32,517 bases of DNA, from the NCBI GenBank assembly GCA_005772945.1, contig SXIE01000131.1:1-32517 (forward strand), in the 5' to 3' direction. The notes below the pieces were generated by a model. That model was not told the DNA's origin, did not search any database, and saw only the letters and a program-made list of their open reading frames with translations. The stretch is from Pseudomonadota bacterium (GTDB taxonomy: Bacteria; Myxococcota; UBA9042; PHBI01). The stretch's first letter is position 1, and every line of letters starts with the position of its first letter. Both the position numbers and the translations under genes were made by a program. Below are positions 25,062-32,517 of this stretch, piece after piece.

Positions 25062-26779
25062 TCGATCATGGCCACGGGGACTCGAAAATCCTCGTACGTT
25101 CCCCCTACACGACCACCTTCGCGCACATGGGCGAGGTCTACGTCTACCACGACCTCTACGGCTACATTCTAAAAATGAGCCCTGATATCGTGGACTTCCT
25201 CAACCAGTTCCGCGGCGGCGCGCGCCCCGACGAGGTCTGCAAGGCCTACGCGACGGCGTTCGAAGAGCAGACGCCCGAGTCGTTCGTCGGGATCTTCCTC
25301 CAGTTCGGATGTCTCATCCGCCCCGACCACGAGCAGCTGCAGGACATCCTCGAGATGATCCCGGTGCGCGGACGCTGGAACGTCTGGGAAACCCAACTCG
25401 ACGGCGGCCTCCTCTTCTACACGGCCTGGGGCGACAACCCGATCGCGCAGCACCGCCTCAGCGCCGACGAGGCCAAGGTCTACTGGGCCATCGATGGCGA
25501 GCGCACGCTGAAGGCGATCGCCTTCGACGAGGGTCTCAGCGAGGACGTGGTCCTCGGGACGATCAAGCGGCTCGCGCATCACGGCGTGCAGGCGGTCAAG
25601 CTGTCGGCGCTCGCGCTGCGCTTCTACAAGAAGCGCCCGGCGATGCGCCCGCAGTACCTCAATTCGACGATGCCCTACGCGCGCTACGAGCCCGGCGAGA
25701 GCACGGTGCCGCCGGCGATCGAGAGCTTCTTCTCGCCTGAGGGGTACTACCGCGGCGAGGTCGAGAACGCGGACGATCAGTTCGATCACGAGGAGACGAC
25801 GCTGTCGCATCTTCTCCGACTCCCGCACCCCGCGCTCGGCGGGCGCACGTACGGCGAGTCGCTGGCGCGCGCGCTCTTCGAGAAGGACCGCATCCCCGAG
25901 GGCGAGGTGAAGATCCTCGAGGTCGGCGGCGGGCTCGGCTTCATGGCCAAGGCCGTGTGCGAGTCGCTCATCGCGGCCGGCCGCACGGTGACCTATCACA
26001 TCCTCGAGCTGTCCCCGACGCTCGCGGCCGCGCAGCGCGAGCGCACGGCGGGCCTGCCCGTCACGATTCACATGGGCGACGCGCTGACGACGGCATTTCC
26101 CGACGTCGGCTACGACCTCGTCCTCGCCAACGAGATGATCGGCGATCTCATGGCGGTCAAGCTGGCCCACAAGACCTTCGGGCTCGGCGAGGAAGACCAC
26201 GACGACGCGAAATTCGACGCGGGCCTTGCGACGAGCGGCCTCGCGGGCGAGCTCATCAAGAAGTACACGATGCCGATCGGGGACGCGCCCGATCCATTCT
26301 ACCTCAACCTCGGCGCCTGGCAGTTCGTCGAGCGCCTGCACCCCGTCATGAAGCCGGGCGCGACCGCGGTCATCACTGAGTTCGGCGAGATGGGGAAGTG
26401 GCCGCGCCTCTCGACGCAGCTCGACCATCCGGAGCTGTCGATCCACTTCGGCCACCTGACGCTTGTCGCGCGCGCGGTCGGGTTCGAGACGGACTTCGCG
26501 TTCGTCATGGATCTCATCGAGCTGCGCCGCGACCTCGAGGGGCTCGCGACGACACGCAGCTACTTCCGCGCGCTCAAGGCCCTGCTCGCCGACCGCGGCG
26601 TGGAGCTCGAGAAGATCGGCTACACGCGCCAGATGTTCGAGGCACTCCTCGCCGACAAGGTCGACCTGGCGCGCCTCGGGGACATCCAATTCGATCGCAT
26701 CGAGGACCGTCTGATGGGGCTCGTGCCGCACGAGTTCAAGGCCCTGATCGTGCGAAAGCCGGTAACCACCGAGGCCTGA
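25043..26779 (+). CDS. RRE/PqqD-like N-terminus fused to MidA-like SAM methyltransferase
   Basis: This 578-aa protein has residues 20-95 (TFAHMGEVYVYHDLYGYILKMS, then IVDFLNQFRGGARPDEVCKAY and a final FLQFGCLI) that resemble a PqqD/RRE winged helix, the module that binds peptide leaders in RiPP maturation. A second winged-helix-like part spans about 135-188. The methyltransferase begins near 285: SAM motif I EVGGGLGF (293-300), acidic Glu322 in YHILELSPTLAAAQRE, and LANEMIGD (361-368), all in the order of the MidA/NDUFAF7 arginine methyltransferase family. GTG 25043 is chosen because GGAG lies 5 nt upstream and only the sequence after it is protein-like; ATG 25127 would remove part of the first domain. 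It overlaps the lipoprotein gene by 19 nt, so the two are translationally coupled. The substrate is unknown. Confidence 0.8.
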   Translation: MSASGLIDHGHGDSKILVRSPYTTTFAHMGEVYVYHDLYGYILKMSPDIVDFLNQFRGGARPDEVCKAYATAFEEQTPESFVGIFLQFGCLIRPDHEQLQDILEMIPVRGRWNVWETQLDGGLLFYTAWGDNPIAQHRLSADEAKVYWAIDGERTLKAIAFDEGLSEDVVLGTIKRLAHHGVQAVKLSALALRFYKKRPAMRPQYLNSTMPYARYEPGESTVPPAIESFFSPEGYYRGEVENADDQFDHEETTLSHLLRLPHPALGGRTYGESLARALFEKDRIPEGEVKILEVGGGLGFMAKAVCESLIAAGRTVTYHILELSPTLAAAQRERTAGLPVTIHMGDALTTAFPDVGYDLVLANEMIGDLMAVKLAHKTFGLGEEDHDDAKFDAGLATSGLAGELIKKYTMPIGDAPDPFYLNLGAWQFVERLHPVMKPGATAVITEFGEMGKWPRLSTQLDHPELSIHFGHLTLVARAVGFETDFAFVMDLIELRRDLEGLATTRSYFRALKALLADRGVELEKIGYTRQMFEALLADKVDLARLGDIQFDRIEDRLMGLVPHEFKALIVRKPVTTEA

Positions 26780-26794
26780 TTCAGGCCTGATTCA
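26773..26794. repeat. 11-bp perfect tandem duplication at a convergent gene junction
   Basis: GGCCTGATTCA occurs twice in a row. The first copy supplies the TGA stop of the methyltransferase (26777-26779). The second supplies the stop of the minus-strand acetyltransferase (TCA at 26792-26794). Each unit contains a stop for both strands. Confidence 0.8.
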
Positions 26795-27697
26795 GAGCGG
26801 GTCGGAGCCGTCTGCGCAGCCGGCCTCGCTCCGCCGATAGGCCACGCTGCGGTCGACCCGTCGAAACCCGGCCGCCCGATAGAGCTCGGGCGTGACCGGG
26901 TCGCCACCGAAGGCCGCCACCGCGAGCGTATCGGCCCCGAGCGCGAAGGCCCGTGCCCGCGCCTCGGCCAAGAGCGCCTTGGCAAGCCCGCGTCCGCGGT
27001 GCGCCGGATGGGTCCCGACCGGCTCGCACACCGCGACCCCGAGCGCGACCTCGAGCCACACGAGCACGAAGGCCGCAAGTCGACCGTCGGCGGCGACCGC
27101 AACCAGATCGAGGTCCGCACGGTAGTCCGGCGCGGACATCACGCGCGCGTAGTTCACATCGCTCACCCGTGCCGAGGCGAACGCCGCCCGGTGAAGGCCC
27201 GCTCGGTCCGCCACCGGCACGCCGAGCGAGGCCATCGACGCGCCCCGATAGCCCGCCGGCCAGCGTGGCGGCGGCGACGGATCCGCCGCGGTCTGCAGGA
27301 AGTGGAGGTACGCGCTGGGCGTCGGGCGATACCCCCGTGCCGCGAGCGCCCGCCGAAGACTCAGCTGCGTCTCGAGCGCATAGATCACGGCCGGCGGCGC
27401 TCCCTCCTCGACCCTCTCGCTCCAGTCGATGAGCAGGTTCGTGGCATCCGTGGCACCCGCGCCCACGATCAGATCGACCTCGCTCCGGACCCCGAAGCGC
27501 CACGCGAAGCCGACCAATCCAGTGGCGTCGTGGCACACGACGACATGGTCCTCCGGGTCGCATGGGTAGCGGTTGAGACGCCAGTCGAGGTCGCCCGGCA
27601 GGCACGCCACGTGCGGCCCCTCGTCACGCCAGAGCGCCCGCAAGAGGCCCTTCATCCCAGCGAGATCCTCGGCCCCGGCGTACGGCGAGAGGCGCAT
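26792..27697 (-). CDS. GNAT family N-acetyltransferase (two GNAT-like halves)
   Basis: This 301-aa protein has a C-terminal half (about 165-295) that is a clear GNAT fold, with motif A EPVGTHPAHRGRGLAKALL (acetyl-CoA pyrophosphate loop RGRGLA) and the closing ELYRAAGFRRV. The N-terminal half looks like a second, decayed GNAT domain (VVVCHDATGLVGFAWRF; QLSLRRALAARGYRPTPSAYLHF), as in mycothiol-synthase-like double GNATs. The substrate cannot be predicted. I start at ATG 27697, 10 nt after the regulator's stop; ATG 27736 would overlap that gene. No clear Shine-Dalgarno is present, so it is probably translated from the regulator's mRNA. Confidence 0.82.
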   Translation of the reverse strand: MRLSPYAGAEDLAGMKGLLRALWRDEGPHVACLPGDLDWRLNRYPCDPEDHVVVCHDATGLVGFAWRFGVRSEVDLIVGAGATDATNLLIDWSERVEEGAPPAVIYALETQLSLRRALAARGYRPTPSAYLHFLQTAADPSPPPRWPAGYRGASMASLGVPVADRAGLHRAAFASARVSDVNYARVMSAPDYRADLDLVAVAADGRLAAFVLVWLEVALGVAVCEPVGTHPAHRGRGLAKALLAEARARAFALGADTLAVAAFGGDPVTPELYRAAGFRRVDRSVAYRRSEAGCADGSDPL

Positions 27698-27707
27698 CGC
27701 GGCCCAC

Positions 27708-28373
27708 TCAGCCCGGGAGCCGGACGCGCCGCCCATCGAGCATCAGCGCGCCCTCGCGCACGAGCCGATGGAGCGCGCGCGACACCGTCGCCCGATCGAG
27801 TCCGAGCAGGGCCCCCATCTCCTCACGTCCGAACGGGAGATCGATCCACGCGCCGGCCGGCGCATCACCCGCGAGCTCGAGCACCAGCGACCGCACGCGC
27901 TCGCTCGCGGAGCGCGTCCCCAGCCGGACGACCTGGTCGCGCATCTCGCGGATGGCGCGCGCGAGGACGCGATTGAGCGCGCTCAGCTGGCTCGGATCGA
28001 CGCGGCAGCGCTCGACCACCTGGTCGACCGGCATGCGACACACCCGCCCGCGCGTGAGCGCCTGCAGCGTGCACTGATACTGCCCTCCATCGAGCGCCTC
28101 GACGCCCACGACATCCCCCGGGCGCACCAGCCGCATGTCGATCGCACGGCCGTCCTCGGTGAGCCGCATCTCGCGAAAGAGGCCGCTCACGACCAAGTGG
28201 AGCGCGGTCGCCGGGTCGCCCTCGCGCTGGATGACCTCGGCGCGCGCGACCGTCGTCTGCCCCATGCGTGGCCGACCATCGCAGGTCGCGCACGACTCGC
28301 GCAGCGACAGCCCGAGCGCGCGTGCCGGACATGGCTCGGGGACGGGCCGGCCGGGTGGTTCGCCTGATGCCAT
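27708..28373 (-). CDS. Crp/Fnr family transcriptional regulator
   Basis: This 221-aa protein is normal Crp length. The effector domain is a cyclic-nucleotide-binding-type barrel (VIQREGDPATALHLVVSGLFREMRLTEDGRAIDMRLVRPGDVVGVEAL). It lacks the cAMP-contact RxS pocket, having GGQYQCTLQAL at that place. The C-terminal winged helix (179-211) reads LPFGREEMGALLGLDRATVSRALHRLVREG, with recognition helix RATVSRALHRL. N-terminal Cys15, Cys28 and Cys31 (CATC) and Cys101 are a cysteine pattern reminiscent of Fnr [4Fe-4S] sensors, but the spacing is not classical. ATG 28373 starts the first family-like segment; the frame is open to 28595. It is followed by the GNAT gene and is divergent from the lipoprotein at 28532. 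It may control itself through the palindrome at 28417. Confidence 0.85.
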   Translation of the reverse strand: MASGEPPGRPVPEPCPARALGLSLRESCATCDGRPRMGQTTVARAEVIQREGDPATALHLVVSGLFREMRLTEDGRAIDMRLVRPGDVVGVEALDGGQYQCTLQALTRGRVCRMPVDQVVERCRVDPSQLSALNRVLARAIREMRDQVVRLGTRSASERVRSLVLELAGDAPAGAWIDLPFGREEMGALLGLDRATVSRALHRLVREGALMLDGRRVRLPG

Positions 28374-28416
28374 GGCCCGGAAGTGTGGATCATGCGCTCG
28401 CCCGCGGCAACCGCAC

Positions 28417-28436
28417 GGTCGACCGTACCGTCGACC
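28417..28436. promoter_or_regulatory. Candidate Crp-type operator between divergent genes
   Basis: A perfect inverted repeat GGTCGAC-N6-GTCGACC has the 6-bp spacer typical of Crp/Fnr-dimer operators (compare TGTGA-N6-TCACA). It lies 43 bp upstream of the regulator's start codon and 95 bp upstream of the divergent lipoprotein start. The base content differs from E. coli Crp sites, as would be expected if the recognition helix differs. The link is inferred from position and geometry only. Confidence 0.55.
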
Positions 28437-28531
28437 CAAGCGCTCCCTTCGCGCGCCGCGGCGAGCGACTTTGTCCGTGCGTCGACCTCCGGGATTCGTG
28501 TACGTTGCGTCGCCCTTTCTCGGAGACCTCG

Positions 28532-29557
28532 ATGCGTACCACCTCGCGAACCCTCGCCGCGCTCTGTCTCCTCGGCCTCGCCGGCGTCCCCGCATGCAAC
28601 GACGAGGCGACCGGCGGCCTCGCCCAGTCGGACGCCGCCGACGGCGTGACCCTCGCCGGCCCGGATGGCACGACGGGCCCGGCCGACAGCTCCGCCACGT
28701 TCGCGTCCGACACCGACCCGGGCACGTCCGCCGAGACCGCGACGACGCCCGAGACCGTCGTCGACACGACCCCGCCCGACGACACCGCGGGCGTCGACAC
28801 GACCCCGCCCGCCGACACGACGCTCGCCACCGCCGACACCCACCCGGGCGAGGACACGGCCCACGACACCGGCGACACCCACCCCGGCGAGGACACCGCC
28901 CCGCCCGATTCCACCGTCACCGACACCGGCGTGGCCGACACCGCCGTGGCCGACACCGACACGGGCGAGCCCGCCTGCACCGACAGCTGCCCCGTGCTCG
29001 GCGCGGGCCCGACGCCCGTCACCGTGACGATGAAGGCCGCGACCGTCCAGGCGCCCGGCCTCACCGGTCTCCCGCAGGGCGTGGACCTACCCTCGGACCG
29101 CTTCGGCTTCACCGCCGTCGACATCTATCAATACCAGACGTTCAGCGGCATCACGGTCGACGTGAAGAACCTGGGGAACACGAACGGCGTGGTCGCGCTC
29201 GAGGGCGATCTCTGGGCCTTCCAGCTCGCGCTCGACATCTCGCTCACCGCCAACACGTTCATCGGCCCGCTCAGCGGCGAGGCGCACAACACCGTCGTGG
29301 GCGGCGGCTGCTTCGAGGTGCAGGGGCACTTCCTCGCTGGCGACCTGACCCAATGCGCCGACGGCTGGCCCGACACCGTCGCGCCGCCCGACCAGGTCGA
29401 GTTCCAGTACGACCCGGGCTCCGGGAAGCTGAAGATCAAGCTCGTCCTCGAGAAGGACTTCGTGATCGCGCTCCTGCCGGACGAGTATCAGGGGCTTGCC
29501 GGTGGCTTCATCAACGGCCCGCTCAAGCTCATCGGCACGCTCGTGCCGATCAACTGA
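28532..29557 (+). CDS. Secreted lipoprotein-like protein with Thr/Asp/Pro-rich linker
   Basis: This 341-aa protein has a signal peptide (TLAALCLLGLAGVPAC) with Cys22 as the possible lipidation site, although the -2 Pro weakens the lipobox. Residues about 35-148 are low-complexity Thr/Asp/Pro/Gly (repeats such as DTTPPDDT, DTHPGEDTA), a surface linker style common in myxobacterial lipoproteins. The C-terminal 190 residues form a beta-rich globular domain with two Cys pairs (CTDSC; GGGCFEVQGHFLAGDLTQC). I do not recognise it. It shows no catalytic motif. ATG 28532 has GGAG 7 nt upstream. It is divergent from the Crp/Fnr regulator, a plausible controller through the 28417-28436 site. Confidence 0.82.
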   Translation: MRTTSRTLAALCLLGLAGVPACNDEATGGLAQSDAADGVTLAGPDGTTGPADSSATFASDTDPGTSAETATTPETVVDTTPPDDTAGVDTTPPADTTLATADTHPGEDTAHDTGDTHPGEDTAPPDSTVTDTGVADTAVADTDTGEPACTDSCPVLGAGPTPVTVTMKAATVQAPGLTGLPQGVDLPSDRFGFTAVDIYQYQTFSGITVDVKNLGNTNGVVALEGDLWAFQLALDISLTANTFIGPLSGEAHNTVVGGGCFEVQGHFLAGDLTQCADGWPDTVAPPDQVEFQYDPGSGKLKIKLVLEKDFVIALLPDEYQGLAGGFINGPLKLIGTLVPIN

Positions 29558-29582
29558 TCCGCGTGCGCCGGAGGTGAGGCGC

Positions 29583-29616
29583 CTCCGTGCATGAACGTTC
29601 GCGCCCGTGCACGGAG
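29583..29616 (+). terminator. Inverted repeat after the lipoprotein gene, possible terminator
   Basis: CTCCGTGCA (29583-29591) and TGCACGGAG (29608-29616) form a perfect 9-bp stem with a 16-nt loop, 25 bp after the lipoprotein stop. It is followed by only CTTTA, so if it terminates transcription it is weak; it could instead be a regulatory site. The rest of the 216-bp gap to 29774 shows no gene, apart from a short TGCCATGGCA palindrome at 29706-29715. Confidence 0.4.
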
Positions 29617-29773
29617 CTTTACGCCAGGCCTGGTGCCCCGCTCATCCGCCTCGGAAGCGCGTGCGCCGTGGGTGGGTCGCGCGTGCGCCCGCCATCCGGT
29701 AGGCTTGCCATGGCACAACCGCTGCTTTGGGAATCGAACATCGCTGACCCATTCAGCGCGGAGGTTTGATTCC

Positions 29774-30278
29774 ATGTTGCATCGCACGTTGATGGTGACG
29801 TTGGCCGCTCTGGTGCTCGGTTCGAGTGGCGTGGCGCAGGCCGAGCCCCATCCCGACGCGGGCGCGTCCAACTCGGACCCGGCCCCCGCCCAGGGAGACA
29901 ACTTGCTCCAGCTCGGGGTCGAGGTCGGTTGGGGACAGGGCGCGACGGTCATGTACGAGCGCACGATCTATCGCTTTTTCGGCGTGCGCGCGGGGTACTC
30001 GGCGATGGCGCTCCCGGTGTTCTGTCTCGAAATCTTCGATACGAACGGCTGCAACGAAGGTGCCGACTTCACGGCGGCTCACGGGCCAAGCGTCGATCTC
30101 GTCTTTCGCACGCTCGGCGAGCACGCCTTTGAGGTGTCCCGAGCCGATCGTCTTGCCGGATCTCTTTCTCGGCTACCGCTACCAGCCCAAGGACTCGCCG
30201 GTCGTCGTCCGCGTCGGCGCGGGCGTGAAGGGCATCCTGGCTGGACCGATCGAGGCGAGCGTGGGCTTCCGCTTCTGA
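29774..30278 (+). pseudogene. Small outer-membrane beta-barrel-like protein with a one-base frameshift
   Basis: The gene opens well. GGAGG lies 9 nt before ATG 29774, the signal peptide ends VAQA, and barrel-like sequence follows (LLQLGVEVGWGQGATVMYERTIYRFFGVRAGYSAMALP). At about 30140 the reading frame turns into Arg-rich junk (SRADRLAGSLSRLP). In the next frame, from 30141, the expected ending appears: EPIVLPDLFLGYRYQPKDS, then VVVRVGAGVKGILAGPIEASVGFRF and TGA at 30276-30278. Removing one base, most simply a C from the CCC run at 30138-30140, gives a continuous 167-aa barrel ending in Phe. The alternatives are a sequencing or assembly error or a recent mutation. Without repair the frame runs on to 30304 (176 aa). 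Confidence 0.75.
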
Positions 30279-30300
30279 GGCCAACCCCTCTGGGGACCGC

Positions 30301-31725
30301 CTAGATGGCCACGCTGGTCTGCAGGTCGGTCGCGGGCTCGGCGCTCGCGGCCGGCCCAGCGGGCGCTGGCTCCAAGGGACGCGCGATCGACGTGAACGGC
30401 ATCGGGTTCTGCGCCAGGAGTTTCATGACGTACGGGAAGCCGACCATGACGGTGTTGAGCTTCGGCGCGAGCTGCGACGAAAGGCCGAACAGGATGACGG
30501 CCGCGCGCTCGACGTAGAACCAGCCGAGCGGGTACTCGATCGACTTCATGAGCGCACGGAGATCGTTGCGCTTCAATTCGGGGTCGAGGAGCTTCTCGGC
30601 TTCCTTCGGATCGATGCGCGAGAAGTCCTGGATGTCGAGGTTGAGGAGCTTCTCGAAGTAGTGGCGCACGGTGCGCTCGAGCAGCGCGCGGTCGCCGCCC
30701 TCGGCCACAAAGCCCATCAGCTCGATGCCCTCCATGAGCAGCACGTCGTTGCGGCTCATGAAGCCCGAGAGGACCTTGAGCATCCCATTGACGAGGTTCT
30801 CGCGGACCTCGGAGGCGCTGCCGAGATCGAGCACCACTAGGCGCACCTGACCGCGCTCGCCGCGCTGGACGAAGAAGTTCCCGGGGTGGGGATCGGCGTG
30901 GAAGAACCGATCGAGGAAGAGCGAGCGATAGAAGGTCTGAACGAGCTTCGTTGCGACCGCTTCCGGCGCGAGCCCGAGCTCCGCGAGCGCCGCCTGGTTC
31001 GAGATCTTGACCCCGTCCATGAAGCTCATCGTCAGGATGTGGCGGGTCGAGAGCTCGGGGAGCACCTCGGGGAAAAGGACGTCCGGGTCGTCGGCGAAGT
31101 TCTTGGCCATGCGGCCGATGCAGGCGGCCTCGTTCTCGAAGTCGGTCTCGCGCTCGAGCATGTCCTTGAGCTGGTCGAGCACGCGCTCGATCTGGTTCAG
31201 CGGGATGAACCACTTGTAGACCTTCATGGCCCAACGCAGGACGCGCACGTCGACTTTGATGATTGTCGCGACGTTCGGATAGAGGACCTTCACGGCCACG
31301 CGGCGGCCGTCGAGCGTCTCGGCCTCGTGCACTTGGCCGAGCGAGGCTGCGGCGACGGGGGTCTTGTTGAAGCGCTTGAAGAGCTGCTCCGGGGGCTTGC
31401 CGAGGGAGCGCTCGATGGCGCGCGCCATGGTGTCATAGGAATGTGGCGGGACGGAGTCCTGCAGCTTCTCGAGCTCGCGGACATAGGCGCGCGGGAGGAA
31501 CGTCCCCATGATCGAGAGGACCTGACCGAGCTTGATGTAGACGCCGCGCAGCGTGACGCATCCTTTGTAGAGGCGGCGCGCGTTGCGTTCGTGGATGCGG
31601 TCCCAGCGGCGCTCGACCCAGCGTGCGCGCGGCATGAGCTTGCGCAGAAACATCTGCCAGAGGTAGCTCGCGAGGATGACGCCGAATCTCCTCGAGGCCC
31701 GGAGGAGTCGGATGAATGCCCACAT
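30301..31725 (-). CDS. UbiB/AarF/ABC1-family atypical protein kinase-like protein
   Basis: This 474-aa protein belongs to the ABC1 (ADCK/UbiB) family, whose members are ATPases that support isoprenoid-quinone and other lipid metabolism at membranes. The hallmarks are present in order: KLGQ (65-68, the KxGQ inhibitory motif), AAAS (125-128, the Ala-rich nucleotide loop), Lys146 (VAVKVLYP), ERETDF (191-196, the ExD motif), HADPHPGN (276-283) and DLG (300-302, replacing DFG). No clear transmembrane pair is seen at the C-terminus; hydrophobic patches there could still bind membranes. ATG 31725 has CGGAGACC 7 nt upstream. It converges with the barrel gene (22-bp gap) and is divergent from the aldehyde dehydrogenase. 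No other quinone genes are nearby, so the exact role is open. Confidence 0.9.
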   Translation of the reverse strand: MWAFIRLLRASRRFGVILASYLWQMFLRKLMPRARWVERRWDRIHERNARRLYKGCVTLRGVYIKLGQVLSIMGTFLPRAYVRELEKLQDSVPPHSYDTMARAIERSLGKPPEQLFKRFNKTPVAAASLGQVHEAETLDGRRVAVKVLYPNVATIIKVDVRVLRWAMKVYKWFIPLNQIERVLDQLKDMLERETDFENEAACIGRMAKNFADDPDVLFPEVLPELSTRHILTMSFMDGVKISNQAALAELGLAPEAVATKLVQTFYRSLFLDRFFHADPHPGNFFVQRGERGQVRLVVLDLGSASEVRENLVNGMLKVLSGFMSRNDVLLMEGIELMGFVAEGGDRALLERTVRHYFEKLLNLDIQDFSRIDPKEAEKLLDPELKRNDLRALMKSIEYPLGWFYVERAAVILFGLSSQLAPKLNTVMVGFPYVMKLLAQNPMPFTSIARPLEPAPAGPAASAEPATDLQTSVAI

Positions 31726-31873
31726 GCAAGGTCTCCGAGACGCGCGGTGAGGGTTGGTCCTAGCCGGTGTGGGCGCTTTGACGCAAGCTCGGGGCGTGAA
31801 AGGCTGACCCGGGGGTGGACCCGCGGCGCGCGGTGGGTAAACTCCCCGCCACGCTGCCCCTGGGGAGGTTCCG

Positions 31874-32517
31874 ATGTCCGCCGTGACTCCGCTCGAGATG
31901 CCCGCCGAGCGCGCCGTGAAGGCGCCGTTTGAAGTCTTGCGCCAGGCCTTTTCCGAGCAGGGTGGCCTTGGCTACAGCGACCGCATGACGTTCCTCGACC
32001 GCCTCGGCGAGGGCCTGAAGCGCTGGGAGGAGCGGCTCGCGACGGCTGTCAGCGAGGACTTCGGCAACCGCTCGCGACACGAGACGGCGGTCGCGGAGAT
32101 CTTCCCGTCGCTCGCCACGATCAAGTATCTGCGCAGGCACCTGCGCGGCTGGATGCGCCCCGAGCGACGCCATATCGGGCTCATCTTCATGCCGGCGGCG
32201 GGTCGCGTCGTGCGTCAGCCGCTGGGGGTCGTCGGGATCATCGCGCCGTGGAACTACCCGATCCAGCTCGCGATCATCCCGCTCATGACGGCGATTGCGG
32301 CGGGCAACCGCGTGCTGGTCAAGCCGTCGGAGCTGACGCCGCGGACGTCCGAGGCGCTGCGGGGTCTGCTGGCGGAGGTCTTCCCGCACGATGTCGTCGG
32401 GGTCGTGACGGGCGGCGCGGATGTCGGCGCGGCGTTCTCGCGGCTGCCGTTCGACCACCTGCTCTTCACGGGCTCGACCTCGGTCGGTCGGCACGTCATG
32501 CGCGCGGCCTCGGAAAA
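31874..32517 (+). CDS. Aldehyde dehydrogenase, coniferyl-aldehyde-dehydrogenase-like (5' part, cut by window edge)
   Basis: The first 214 codons are present. They resemble the coniferyl-aldehyde dehydrogenase (CALDH) branch of the NAD(P)-dependent ALDH superfamily. SEDFGNRSRHETAVAEIFPS and LRRHLRGWMRPERR fit that branch's N-terminus. The Rossmann motifs follow: PLGVVGIIAPWNYPIQL, AIAAGNRVLVKPSELTPRTSE and the FTGSTSVGRHVM nucleotide loop. The catalytic Glu and Cys lie beyond the edge, so activity cannot be judged. Substrates in this branch are fatty or aromatic aldehydes. GGGGAGG lies 6 nt before ATG 31874. It is divergent from the UbiB-like gene with a 148-bp gap. Confidence 0.88.
   Translation, partial: MSAVTPLEMPAERAVKAPFEVLRQAFSEQGGLGYSDRMTFLDRLGEGLKRWEERLATAVSEDFGNRSRHETAVAEIFPSLATIKYLRRHLRGWMRPERRHIGLIFMPAAGRVVRQPLGVVGIIAPWNYPIQLAIIPLMTAIAAGNRVLVKPSELTPRTSEALRGLLAEVFPHDVVGVVTGGADVGAAFSRLPFDHLLFTGSTSVGRHVMRAASE

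Noticed and set aside
29587..29769. Short 60-codon frame before the frameshifted barrel gene
   Set aside because: It lies across the inverted repeat, has no good Shine-Dalgarno site and does not resemble any protein domain.
31776..31873. TTGACG and TAAACT as promoter boxes for the aldehyde dehydrogenase
   Set aside because: They are not at usable spacing from each other, and neither has a good partner hexamer.

Overview
The window is about 32.5 kb of very GC-rich, tightly packed bacterial chromosome. It carries housekeeping genes (tRNAs, rlmB, hflX, ssb, pepA, aspartokinase) mixed with large secreted lipoproteins that contain Dickkopf-like cysteine repeats (CxxDxxC), Thr/Asp-rich linkers, PPC domains and Ig-like domains. 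That mixture suggests a Myxococcota (former Deltaproteobacteria) genome. This is inferred from gene style and synteny; no 16S rRNA gene is present. There is no rRNA, CRISPR array, phage, transposase or integrase.

Layout. (1) 1-1016, minus strand: rlmB, then a near-consensus promoter, tRNA-Thr(UGU), and the first 32 nt of tRNA-Tyr running off the left edge. This matches the start of the classic thrU-tyrU-glyT-thrT-tufB type of tRNA/EF-Tu cluster. A Smr-domain gene diverges from rlmB. (2) 1985-12858, minus strand: a likely three-gene operon of an outer-membrane beta-barrel protein followed by two giant paralogous lipoproteins (1747 and 1451 aa). Each lipoprotein has a complete metzincin zinc motif, and the unit ends in a textbook UUCG-loop terminator. 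(3) 13187-18856, plus strand: hflX with an N-terminal extension, a membrane-anchored TPR protein, a small orphan gene behind a 5' hairpin, and an EF-G-like GTPase whose NKxD motif is degenerate. (4) 18933-20994, minus strand: pepA and ssb, separated by one base. (5) 21166-26779, plus strand: an aspartokinase with diverged ACT domains, an 850-aa Ig/PPC lipoprotein, and a translationally coupled fusion of an RRE/PqqD-like N-terminus to a MidA-like methyltransferase. (6) 26792-28373, minus strand: a Crp/Fnr-type regulator and a GNAT acetyltransferase, divergent from a Thr/Asp-rich lipoprotein at 28532. A palindrome with a 6-bp spacer lies between the divergent genes. (7) 29774-32517: a small beta-barrel gene with a one-base frameshift, a UbiB/AarF-type kinase, and the 5' part of a coniferyl-aldehyde-dehydrogenase-like gene cut by the right edge.

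A structured repeat of about 57 bp occurs twice (1870-1927 and 15019-15075), with base changes that keep its inner stem paired. It looks like a dispersed REP-like element. The strongest candidates for undescribed biology are the porin plus twin-metzincin operon, the lipoprotein/RRE-MidA-like methyltransferase pair, and the EF-G paralogue with HRID in place of NKxD. All start choices and functions were read from sequence alone, without database searches.
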